Below, piece by piece: positions 45,738-53,947 of a stretch of DNA of 64,000 bases. Source of the stretch: UBA4781 sp963556045 (lineage in GTDB: Bacteria; Chloroflexota; Anaerolineae; Anaerolineales; Anaerolineaceae); the NCBI GenBank assembly GCA_963556045.3, contig CAUVYA020000002.1, positions 930,001 through 994,000 on the forward strand, given 5' to 3'. Under the pieces are notes generated by a model. The model was not told the origin of the DNA. It made no database searches and saw nothing but the letters and a program-made list of their open reading frames with translations. Positions within the stretch are counted from its first letter, which is position 1, and each line of letters begins with the position of its first letter. The translations under genes were made by a program, and so were the position numbers.

Positions 45738-47258
45738 CTAATTAGTGGCAAGCTGCATGATTTTTTCCTGGGATGCTTCCGAAGCAGTCATCTCACCCGC
45801 TATCCTGCCAGAAGAGACAACATAAATACGATCGCTCATTCCCAAAATTTCGGGCAATTCTGATGAGATCATGAGAATGCTCATTCCCTGGTCCACCAGC
45901 CTATTCATAATGGTGTAGATCTCATATTTCGCTCCCACATCAATACCGCGAGTGGGTTCATCCAGAACAAGGATCCTGGGTTTGACAAATAGCCATTTCG
46001 CAACAGAAACTTTTTGCTGATTTCCACCACTCAGGTTTAAAACCCGCTGCTCGATACTGGGTGTTTTGATGCCCAATGAATCACGGTATTGATTGGCAAT
46101 CATCACTTCTTCATTACCGTTCACAACACCGTTATCTGCAATCGCCCGCAGATTGGCAAGGGTAATATTTTGTTTTACATCCTGTATCAAGATCAGACCA
46201 TTTCCTTTACGGTCTTCTGTAACATACGCGAAACCCGCTTTAATGGCATGTTCGGGATGTTTGAAAACGATCTTCTGGTTGTCTAAAAACATATCCCCAT
46301 GGAGAACATAATTCTTTGGATTTCCAAATAAACTCAATGCCAATTCGGTGCGTCCAGACCCCATTAAACCCGCCAGGCTTACGATCTCGCCTTCACGAAC
46401 ATTGAAATTGATATCTTTTAATAAGTCACGCCCTACAGAAGGATCATACGCATTCCAATCCTTCACTTCGAAAATTGTTTTTCCGATCTTCTGTTCACCA
46501 CGATCAGGATAAATATTATTGATCTCCCGTCCTACCATATGTTTGATCAATACATTTTCTGCCACTTCACCTTTATGCGCATCCAACGTACAAATGGTAT
46601 GTCCGTCTCGAAGAACAGTTACGCGATCGGCAATATTGATAACTTCCTTTAATTTGTGAGAGATCAAGACACTGGTAACACCATGCTTTTTAAGATCGCG
46701 CAGCAGATTTAGGAGGTTTTCACTATCAGATTCATTCAGAGCTGATGTCGGCTCATCCAAAATCAGCAATTTAACATCTACACTCAATGCCTTCGCTATT
46801 TCGATCAACTGTTGTTTCCCCAGTCCTAAATCTTTTACTTTCACAGTGGGATTGACATCAAGCTTGACTTTTTTCAGCATTTCCGTAGCGCTTTGTATGG
46901 TTTCATTCCAATCAATCACAAAGCCATTCTTGATCTCATGCCCAAGGAATATATTTTCATATACTGTTAATTCCGGAACCAGTGCCAATTCCTGATAGAT
47001 GATCGCAATTCCGGCTTTTTTACTGTCACTGATGTTGGAATAAACCTGTTTCTCTCCATCAAATATGATCTCTCCACTGTATTCCCCATGTGGATATACT
47101 CCGCTCAAGATCTTCATCAAGGTTGATTTTCCAGCGCCATTTTCCCCCACCAGACAGTGAATTTCTTTCTCCTGCACGGTGAAACAGACATCATCCAGTG
47201 CTCGTACACCAGGAAACTCTTTCGTTATATGATTCATTTCCAATATGGGATTATCCAT
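45738..47258 (-). CDS. xylG: CUT2-family sugar ABC transporter ATPase (XylG-like)
   Basis: About 506 residues with two nucleotide-binding domains in tandem. The first has Walker A GENGAGKSTLMKIL, LGLGKQQLIEIAKAL and ILDEPTSAL with H-loop ISHKLKEV; the second has the degenerate loop GLMGSGRTELAL, LSGGNQQKVSVAKWL and LDEPTRGID. This is the normal RbsA/XylG/MglA arrangement. The chosen ATG at 47258 has GGAG in front; the longer frame from 47333 has no ribosome site. It drives the adjacent permease. Helpful comparison: its ENIFLGHE segment is echoed in the kinase fusion upstream (NIFLGNE), which ties the two families. Confidence 0.95.
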   Translation of the reverse strand: MDNPILEMNHITKEFPGVRALDDVCFTVQEKEIHCLVGENGAGKSTLMKILSGVYPHGEYSGEIIFDGEKQVYSNISDSKKAGIAIIYQELALVPELTVYENIFLGHEIKNGFVIDWNETIQSATEMLKKVKLDVNPTVKVKDLGLGKQQLIEIAKALSVDVKLLILDEPTSALNESDSENLLNLLRDLKKHGVTSVLISHKLKEVINIADRVTVLRDGHTICTLDAHKGEVAENVLIKHMVGREINNIYPDRGEQKIGKTIFEVKDWNAYDPSVGRDLLKDINFNVREGEIVSLAGLMGSGRTELALSLFGNPKNYVLHGDMFLDNQKIVFKHPEHAIKAGFAYVTEDRKGNGLILIQDVKQNITLANLRAIADNGVVNGNEEVMIANQYRDSLGIKTPSIEQRVLNLSGGNQQKVSVAKWLFVKPRILVLDEPTRGIDVGAKYEIYTIMNRLVDQGMSILMISSELPEILGMSDRIYVVSSGRIAGEMTASEASQEKIMQLATN

Positions 47259-47362
47259 TGAACGCTCCAATTCCCAATAATATATAAAGTATAAGGAATT
47301 TTTACAGGAATAGTAATGGGGAAAATCCATCACTATTCCTGTATCTTGTTAAGACTTGTTGG

Positions 47363-48526
47363 TTACTCTAATCCGGTGAAATCTTCAGCTGAATAGTAGC
47401 CTGAATCGATCAAAGCTGATTTCACATTTTCCTTATCTACTGTGGTAACAGCAGATTGGATCGCAGGAATTTCAGCAGCACCGTTATCATAGGCACCCTG
47501 TGATGCAGGTTCATTTCCTTCAAGCAATGCAATAGCAGCGCTGATGGCATCCGCAACGAGTGTGCGAACATCCTTCCATACTGTCATGGATTGTTTGCCG
47601 TCAATGATGTATTGCACGGAAGCCTTTTCGGCATCCTGACCAGTCACATAATACTTGGTGACGTCTGTATCAACCCCGAACGCATCCGCGATAGCACGGG
47701 CGGTGCCATCATTTGGAGCAAGGATAAATACCTCACCTTTATCAGCTGCGGTAGTAGCAGTTAAGTTGGCTTCTGCCAGGTTCTTAGCAGTATTGAAATC
47801 CCAGTTTGTGGTGACCTGACCAATGATCTTGCTCATTTCATCACGTGTGAGAATTGCTTTATCCTGTAGAGCAACAGCTTCGCTGGAGTTCTTGATAACG
47901 AATGTTCCATCTACAACTTTTGGCTGCAACACACCCCATGCTCCCTCGAAGAATAAGAATGCATTGTTATCAGATGCAGCGCCAGCATACAGGTAGAGAG
48001 GATTGCCGGTGCCGGTAACATTATCAACCAGATATTGAGCCTGTTGTGCACCTACTGCAATGCTGTCAAAAGTCACATAATAATCAACCGCATCGGTTTC
48101 CCGGATCAATCGGTCGTAGGAAATGACCTTGACGCCAGCCGCATGAGCTTCTTCTGCTGCAGCTGCAGCAGCGGTACCATCCTGCGGGCAAATGACGAGG
48201 ACTTTGACGCCCTTGGAAATTAAAGCTTCAACATTGGCTTTTTCTTTAGCAGAATCACCCTGGCTGAAGAGAATTTCCACACTATAACCAGCAGCCGTCA
48301 ATGCATCCGTAAAGCGGGTCTCATCCTGGATCCAACGTGGTTCATCCTTCGTGGGGAGAATGATCCCAACTGCTAATGCTTCACTGCTCTCACTTTCAGC
48401 AGGAGCGGCTTCTTCCGCTTCCACCGGTGCCGCTTCTGGGGTTTCCGCAGTACCGCAAGCTGACAGTACCATTGCGAAAATCACCAGAATCGCTAATATC
48501 GAGTAAGACGAAAACTTCTTTGACAT
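47363..48526 (-). CDS. xylF: sugar-binding lipoprotein (XylF-like periplasmic-type binding protein)
   Basis: About 387 residues. The signal sequence ends in LSACGTAE with lipobox cysteine C24. An acidic, alanine-rich linker (about 26-55) follows, then the type I periplasmic-binding-protein fold with VGIILPTKDEPRW, VKVLVICPQDGTAAAA, VISYDRLI and VTGQDAEKASVQYI. It captures the sugar outside the membrane for XylGH. AAGGAGG at 6 nt decides the ATG at 48526 over a TTG at 48532. It begins the importer operon and lies 300 bp behind the kinase-fusion gene. Closest in pattern to xylose/multiple-sugar binding proteins; the sugar is not proved. Confidence 0.93.
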   Translation of the reverse strand: MSKKFSSYSILAILVIFAMVLSACGTAETPEAAPVEAEEAAPAESESSEALAVGIILPTKDEPRWIQDETRFTDALTAAGYSVEILFSQGDSAKEKANVEALISKGVKVLVICPQDGTAAAAAAEEAHAAGVKVISYDRLIRETDAVDYYVTFDSIAVGAQQAQYLVDNVTGTGNPLYLYAGAASDNNAFLFFEGAWGVLQPKVVDGTFVIKNSSEAVALQDKAILTRDEMSKIIGQVTTNWDFNTAKNLAEANLTATTAADKGEVFILAPNDGTARAIADAFGVDTDVTKYYVTGQDAEKASVQYIIDGKQSMTVWKDVRTLVADAISAAIALLEGNEPASQGAYDNGAAEIPAIQSAVTTVDKENVKSALIDSGYYSAEDFTGLE

Positions 48527-48532
48527 TTCCAA

Positions 48533-48780
48533 CCTCCTTAAATTGACAATCTTTTATTTTTCTTCGAATTTAAAAAAAATATTTTTTCTGTTCACCTCCC
48601 ATAATTGGAATTCTGTTCTTCTCTTTGTGGATAAACTTTATATTTGAGATCCACAACCAGCAGTCATGTTTTGTCAAAAATCCTCTTTCTACTTACAAAT
48701 ATAATCCGGTAGTCGAATCTACCGGTAAGCATCATTAATTTTCGGTGGAATCAAATGTCGTTAAAGAATACAATAATTTA
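48533..48780. promoter_or_regulatory. regulatory region of the xylFGH operon with two inverted repeats
   Basis: The ~250-300 bases between the kinase-fusion gene and xylF hold no gene but show two perfect inverted repeats. One is TTGTGGAT (48625-48632) with ATCCACAA (48649-48656), 16-bp spacer. The other is CCGGTAG (48706-48712) with CTACCGG (48719-48725), 6-bp spacer. Such dyads are common operators of LuxR-type response regulators and of LacI-type repressors, so both are candidates for control by the divergent regulator. Only the symmetry is seen; binding is inferred. Confidence 0.55.
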
Positions 48781-48794
48781 TGGGTGGGTTTTTA

Positions 48795-48830
48795 GAAATC
48801 CCCCTTATTTTATTTAGGGGATTTCCCCTA
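48795..48830 (-). terminator. possible terminator or operator behind the ABC-kinase gene
   Basis: A 9-bp stem (GAAATCCCC / GGGGATTTC) with 13-nt loop overlaps a perfect palindrome TAGGGGA-TT-TCCCCTA (48815-48830). On the minus strand it lies just behind the stop codon of the kinase-fusion gene, but no T-run follows, so termination is uncertain. Confidence 0.4.
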
Positions 48831-48832
48831 AC

Positions 48833-50452
48833 TCAAGCAGTCTTGGAATTCTTAGATTTTCGTTTCGCTTCCACGCGCGGATGGGGGATTTCCACCATTA
48901 ATACAGTTCCCCCCGTTTCACATTTTTCAAGATGCATGCGACCACCTAATAATGATACACGCTCACTGATGCCGATCAAACCATAATGCCCATCTGTGGT
49001 GAGTGAGGTCAGATCCAGGTCTTCTGGCAATCCCTGACCATCATCACTGATAGCTATCATCAAAGTACGTGGGGATGTGTGCCTTAATTCAATATCAACT
49101 CTGGAAGCCTGTGCGTGCCGCCAGACATTGTTCAAACTTTCCTGCAAAATGCGAAAAATGGATAATTCAATGGTTTCCGGTAAACGACCCAGATCCGAGT
49201 CCATATCGAGCGAATAGACAATTCCGGTACGTTTATGCCAATCATAGACAAAAGATTGAATAGCCGCACCCAGACCAAGACTATCGATCGTCGGGGGTCT
49301 CAAATTACCACAAATATGGCGCAGGTTTCCAATTAAATCACGAATGCTGTTACGCACCGTTACCAGGTCTGCATCCAATTCCGGTGAAACCGTCTGCCTG
49401 GTAGCAATTTCTTCCAATTCGTAATTGATGCTTAATAGATCTTGAATGATCTGATCGTGCAGTTCGCGGGCAAGGTGTTTGCGTTCTTCTTCTCTTTCTG
49501 AAAGCAGGCGGCGTTGTGCTTCGCGCAGAGCATTGTTCGTTAGGTCAAGGGCTTGAAGCTGTTCTGCAAGCTGCTCTGCCAGCTGCCGGTTTAGGGAACC
49601 TTCCGCCGCCAGATCTTTTTCCAATAGGATCTGATGATAGCGTAATTTTTCCGTGTAATCGCGTACAGTATCGTAGCTGTTGAAATCCCAGATGTTCGGT
49701 ATCATGTGCTGAGAGACAGTCGTTCCCAGGAGGTAATTTACCACCTCCTCACGATTCGTTTCATCTGTGCGTAGATCAGCAGAAATACAGCCCTGCTGCA
49801 ATACGATGATACGATCAGTCACGGCAAATAGATGGTCGAGATTATTGCTGCTGAATAAGACAGATACGCCATTCTGGCGCCAATTTTGGATCAATTCGAG
49901 CAACTTTTGCTGATTGGGATAGCTGAGAGAAATGGTTGGTTCATCAATCACGATCAGTTTGGCAGGGAAAGTCAGGACGCGGGCAATAGAGATCATCTGG
50001 CGCTGTTCACCAGAAAGATTGTAAACAATCTCATGCATCGATTTAATATGGACCCCCAGATGTGTCAATATTGAGAGAGCTTGCTCCTGCATCGTATCCT
50101 GGTTGAGTCTCCGCAATAATCCCATGCGTTGTGGAAAACCCAGTTCATTTCCCAGAAAAATATTACTGGTCACATCAAACTGTTCAACAAGAGTGGAGCG
50201 CTGGTGGATGACCCCGATTCCAATGGTCTGTGCTGAAAATGGCCATAATAACTGCTTTTCATTAAAAAAGATCTGCCCCTCATCTGGTTCATACAATCCC
50301 GCCAGCATCATCATCAGAACCGATTTACCTGAGCCTGTGGCACCGGTCAATCCTACCACTTCCCCCGGAGCTACTGTGAATTTCACCTTCTGGATAACAG
50401 GCAAAGTGCCAAAAGATTTTGAAATATTGAAGACCTCTAACAATGATTCCAT
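48833..50452 (-). CDS. fusion of a CUT2-type ABC ATPase domain and a HisKA_3 histidine kinase
   Basis: 539 residues. ATPase domain (1-225): Walker A GATGSGKS (37-44), Q84 in the Q-loop, NIFLGNE (97-103, as in XylG), signature LSGEQ (146-150), Walker B LIVIDEPT with E171. The usual SH of the H-loop reads SSN (201-203), so the switch histidine is missing. A coiled coil (about 263-325) leads to the phosphoacceptor H332 in ARELHDQIIQDL and a full HATPase domain with LQESLNNVWRHA and SDDGQGL. No membrane segment. The gene lies upstream of xylFGH in the same direction and is divergent from a response regulator gene. I infer a cytoplasmic sensor that reads importer activity or sugar state. Confidence 0.9.
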   Translation of the reverse strand: MESLLEVFNISKSFGTLPVIQKVKFTVAPGEVVGLTGATGSGKSVLMMMLAGLYEPDEGQIFFNEKQLLWPFSAQTIGIGVIHQRSTLVEQFDVTSNIFLGNELGFPQRMGLLRRLNQDTMQEQALSILTHLGVHIKSMHEIVYNLSGEQRQMISIARVLTFPAKLIVIDEPTISLSYPNQQKLLELIQNWRQNGVSVLFSSNNLDHLFAVTDRIIVLQQGCISADLRTDETNREEVVNYLLGTTVSQHMIPNIWDFNSYDTVRDYTEKLRYHQILLEKDLAAEGSLNRQLAEQLAEQLQALDLTNNALREAQRRLLSEREEERKHLARELHDQIIQDLLSINYELEEIATRQTVSPELDADLVTVRNSIRDLIGNLRHICGNLRPPTIDSLGLGAAIQSFVYDWHKRTGIVYSLDMDSDLGRLPETIELSIFRILQESLNNVWRHAQASRVDIELRHTSPRTLMIAISDDGQGLPEDLDLTSLTTDGHYGLIGISERVSLLGGRMHLEKCETGGTVLMVEIPHPRVEAKRKSKNSKTA

Positions 50453-50633
50453 TGTCTATATCTCCCCACGTAGAATGAAATCCGGTATAGATAAAAAACG
50501 CTTGATTTCGAAAAATTGGTCATACTCATTTTCTTGCAGTAATTTTTGTGATTATACACGATACCTATCAGTATTTTCTTCTATCAAATCGTCAAGTAGA
50601 TGCATTTCAAAGAATCGGTGGTATAAAATACCC

Positions 50634-51707
50634 ATGGATATTGTTCGAGTACTGCTCGCCGATGATCACGCTATTGTCCGTTCGGGAATACGCCGTACGA
50701 TCGAACAAATTGACGGGATGGAAGTAGTTGGGGAAGCTGAAAATGGTCCACAGGTATTGAAAATTCTTCAGGCAGAAAAGATCGATCTTTTATTAATTGA
50801 TGTCACCATGCCCGAATTCGAACCCATCGAGACCATCAACAACATCCGTTTAAAGTTTCCTGCTTTAAAGATCCTGGTTGTCAGCGCTTACGATGATGAT
50901 TTTTACGTCAAAGGATTGCTTTCTGCAGGTGTTAACGGTTATCACATGAAAGACCAGCCCTTGAATGACCTACGTATAGCTATCGAGAGAGTGATGGCAG
51001 GTGAACGCTGGATTTCCAGTTCGTTGATCAATAAACTGTATGTAGATCCGCAGATCGCCAGAACCGTTCCGACATTGACTCCGCGACAACGTTCCCTGTT
51101 ACGTTATTTGCTTCAAGGCATGGATAATAAAACCATTGCAGATACGCTCGGGTTAAGTATAAAAACAATTGAAAATCACCTCACTCGTTTGTATCGTCAA
51201 ATCGATGTACAGAGTCGTCTGGAAGCAGTTAACTTCGTCATGGTTCATCCGCAGATACTGGGTACCCCTGGAAATCAGATATTGCAATCTGAAGATAAAG
51301 ACAAGGCAAAAATCCACCCGAACATCACAATTCTGGTAGTGGATGACAATTCACGCTACCGCGGACAATTATTACGTATGATCGCAAAAGCCAATCCACG
51401 CGCCACCATTTACGAAGCCGAATCCATCCAGGAGACAATTCAAATAGCGCAACGCGTCAACTTGCAATTGGTACTGGTTGATGTGGTATTAGGAGACGAA
51501 GATGGAATAGCCTGCGTGCGCCGCCTCAAATCCATCCATCCACAATGTCGTATTATCCTGATCAGTGCATACCCCGACCGAGAATTTCACAGACAGGGGA
51601 TGGAATCGGGTGCGGTGGCGTTCCTGGATAAACAAAATCTTGATCTACCAACACTAAAGCAAGTCATTGATGATGTAACCGGAAAATTCACTCCCGTCGA
51701 GAATTAA
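50634..51707 (+). CDS. response regulator with receiver - LuxR HTH - receiver architecture
   Basis: 357 residues. First receiver (1-125): D10-D11, phosphoacceptor D56 in LIDVTMPE, S84, K106. Central LuxR-type HTH (about 145-203): TLTPRQRSLLRYLLQGMDNK and SIKTIENHLTRLYRQ. Second receiver (about 231-350): D237-D238, D283 in LVLVDVVLGD, S311, K333 in FLDKQN. Both receivers keep all catalytic residues, so each may be phosphorylated. The longer open frame from 50103 runs over the divergent gene and is not used; TATAAA at 50622-50627 directly before the ATG and no Shine-Dalgarno suggest a leaderless message. It is divergent from the ABC-kinase gene, its evident partner, and probably controls xylFGH. 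Confidence 0.9.
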   Translation: MDIVRVLLADDHAIVRSGIRRTIEQIDGMEVVGEAENGPQVLKILQAEKIDLLLIDVTMPEFEPIETINNIRLKFPALKILVVSAYDDDFYVKGLLSAGVNGYHMKDQPLNDLRIAIERVMAGERWISSSLINKLYVDPQIARTVPTLTPRQRSLLRYLLQGMDNKTIADTLGLSIKTIENHLTRLYRQIDVQSRLEAVNFVMVHPQILGTPGNQILQSEDKDKAKIHPNITILVVDDNSRYRGQLLRMIAKANPRATIYEAESIQETIQIAQRVNLQLVLVDVVLGDEDGIACVRRLKSIHPQCRIILISAYPDREFHRQGMESGAVAFLDKQNLDLPTLKQVIDDVTGKFTPVEN

Positions 51708-51728
51708 TCCCTTATTTTAAATCAGAAT

Positions 51729-53798
51729 CTAGCAGTCCTCTTGTGGTTTGCGGCGTGTTGAGCGAAGTAGACTCCATCCTGCTATCAACCAGCCAATCAA
51801 AGCGATCAGGCAGGGCTTCCATACCTGCCCTTTTTTAACAGCAACGAGGATGTCTTCATCACTTTCATTCTGTACCTGGATGGATAAGTGAGTTTGCCAT
51901 TCGCTGAAAGCGGCATTTCCGCTAACGATATCTAAATAATTCCCATCACCTGCATGAATATCCTCAAAGACCAGTACTGGTTCATCACCATCACCATTAC
52001 GCGCTATAGAAAGAGAGGATGGAGTAAAAGAGGTAATAGCTATTCCTGAAGGTATTTTACCGGCTGTATTGGTGATAACCGGTTCGAGCAATTCCAGTCG
52101 CATCTCTGTATGCTGCGGTGTGGCAAGCGCCACGCGCCACCACATTCCAAAACTCAACGCCAATGGGACCACCAGCAGCACCTCCAGCAACCATGCTGGG
52201 AATACTTGTACCCCAGAAGTCTGCTTATTCTGCATTCGGGAATTCTTTGGCAGGTAGATCAATATGTTCAAGAATCCTGATAAAACCGCCATGCCCACCA
52301 GGAATCTCGTGAAATAACGATACAAGGTTGCTGCTTTTCCAAAATAACTTTCCAGCGGAATAGCGGCGCTGTTTTCCATACGTTCCTGCAACCACCTGAC
52401 TCCTTCTCCGTAATATGCCTCTTTAATGAAAGATCGAACTTTATCCAGAACTGTTCCTTCCAATCCTAAAACCGTGATGCACAGCAGCAAAGAAAGCGCT
52501 AAAATCCATTGAAGAATTATTTTACGAGGTTTCAACCAGCCTGCAATTCGTACTGTCAAATGATACAAGGTGTGCCAGGAGCGAATGATCCAGGATACAC
52601 ACTCGCCAAGAAAATGAAGACATTCATGCCAGGCGCCTGCGATCACAAAAGAGAAACCAAAATAAGCAAGGATCGCAAAGCGGAAGGGGTATTTTTCCAT
52701 GCCCTGTAAAGCAGGCAGATTGATCCCTTCTGAGAGAAGGACTATCCCTTTTTCATAGAGAGATCCAAAAGAAAAAACAAGCAGTATAAATGAAGTAAAA
52801 GCTACTGCTTCAATCTGTTTCATGTTTGTAAGTGTTTGCTCTTTCTTACGACGGATGTGATAAAACATAAATGGCATTAACGCAATCAGAATTAGAAGAA
52901 AACCCCAGAAGAGCTCCCCATCCCAGTAAGGCACTCCATCGATATATCCTTCAATGAAATATTCGATATCATCCATACTCTGTGGTGTAAAAAAGGGTGG
53001 GATCAATCCCCAGCGCAGGATAGCACGTAATGAGTAGCCTGAGAAGAATCTCTGAGAGAACGAGGCAAACGACTGCATAGAAAGATAAAAACGTGGCAGC
53101 GCTAATAGGATCGCTGAAATGATAGATAGTGGAATTTGCAATAGATCGCGCACCTGTTTCTTTGTAACGATGTAGATCAGGCAGTAAATAACCATGAAAA
53201 AAGCCATCCATACGAAAACATGTAAACCACCCTGCAATAATGTGATCGCCAGAACCATACCGCTGCCCAACCAGCGTTGTACGGGCTTTTTTGAAAGTAA
53301 AAAAAACAACAACCATGGAAAGAAATACAGGTTCATCCAGGGCAGATACCCGATCGCGATATGCTGGATCACGATTGGGGATAGCATAAATAGTGCGGAG
53401 AAAATTCCGGTCTGGTTCTCATCCCATGCCAGCCGTTTCCCCAGAGCAAACACTCCTGCCATTCCGATGAGGGCGTGTATCACCACCATGAACTTGAGAA
53501 ATACAGGAGGTGACAGAAACAACAGAAAAGGCAGAAATGGTGAGAATAACAGTGTCTCTGGATTGGAGGGGAAAATCGCACTTTGATCCACAGCCGGGTA
53601 GCCTGCCAGTTCTGCGCTATTCCACAAAAAAAAGGGAAATTGATGAAAATCCTGTATTGCGGTTTTGATGTATGCCGTATAGAGCACTTCCTTATCCCAG
53701 TCATAAATACCAACATTCGGGTAAAAAAGAAAAATGCACAAAGCGAGCATCACCAGGAATAAATATCTGTTCTCAACAATTTTTTTCCAAATCCTCAT
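51729..53798 (-). CDS. large multi-pass membrane protein, YfhO/PMT-like
   Basis: About 689 residues with ten to twelve membrane helices, mostly in the first 440 residues, and a long C-terminal part with further helices and a ~100-residue extracytoplasmic domain before the last helix. The start region has YDWDKEVLYTAYIKTAI and DQSAIFPSNPETLLFSPF, reminiscent of YfhO-type or GT39-like lipid-linked sugar transferases, which carry an acidic motif in the first loop. Function unproved. GGAGG lies 9 nt before the ATG at 53798; the frame extends to 53840. It stands alone between the regulator and a lipoprotein gene. Confidence 0.7.
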   Translation of the reverse strand: MRIWKKIVENRYLFLVMLALCIFLFYPNVGIYDWDKEVLYTAYIKTAIQDFHQFPFFLWNSAELAGYPAVDQSAIFPSNPETLLFSPFLPFLLFLSPPVFLKFMVVIHALIGMAGVFALGKRLAWDENQTGIFSALFMLSPIVIQHIAIGYLPWMNLYFFPWLLFFLLSKKPVQRWLGSGMVLAITLLQGGLHVFVWMAFFMVIYCLIYIVTKKQVRDLLQIPLSIISAILLALPRFYLSMQSFASFSQRFFSGYSLRAILRWGLIPPFFTPQSMDDIEYFIEGYIDGVPYWDGELFWGFLLILIALMPFMFYHIRRKKEQTLTNMKQIEAVAFTSFILLVFSFGSLYEKGIVLLSEGINLPALQGMEKYPFRFAILAYFGFSFVIAGAWHECLHFLGECVSWIIRSWHTLYHLTVRIAGWLKPRKIILQWILALSLLLCITVLGLEGTVLDKVRSFIKEAYYGEGVRWLQERMENSAAIPLESYFGKAATLYRYFTRFLVGMAVLSGFLNILIYLPKNSRMQNKQTSGVQVFPAWLLEVLLVVPLALSFGMWWRVALATPQHTEMRLELLEPVITNTAGKIPSGIAITSFTPSSLSIARNGDGDEPVLVFEDIHAGDGNYLDIVSGNAAFSEWQTHLSIQVQNESDEDILVAVKKGQVWKPCLIALIGWLIAGWSLLRSTRRKPQEDC

Positions 53799-53947
53799 TC
53801 TCACCATCCTCCGGGTTGATGCGTCACAATGATTATACAAAGATTTATCGATCGCTTTAAAAGGAACAATTCAGCATTTGGTTTTACAATTGGCTCATAC
53901 AAACGTGAAGTGCAATTTGCATCTGAAACAATTTTAAAGACAAATAC

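Noticed and set aside
48706..48725. The CCGGTAG dyad as a tRNA T-arm
   Set aside because: The loop and flanks do not match a T-arm and no acceptor or anticodon arms surround it.
50103..50633. Upstream extension of the response-regulator frame
   Set aside because: It crosses the divergent ABC-kinase gene and resembles no protein; the receiver domain begins exactly at the ATG at 50634.
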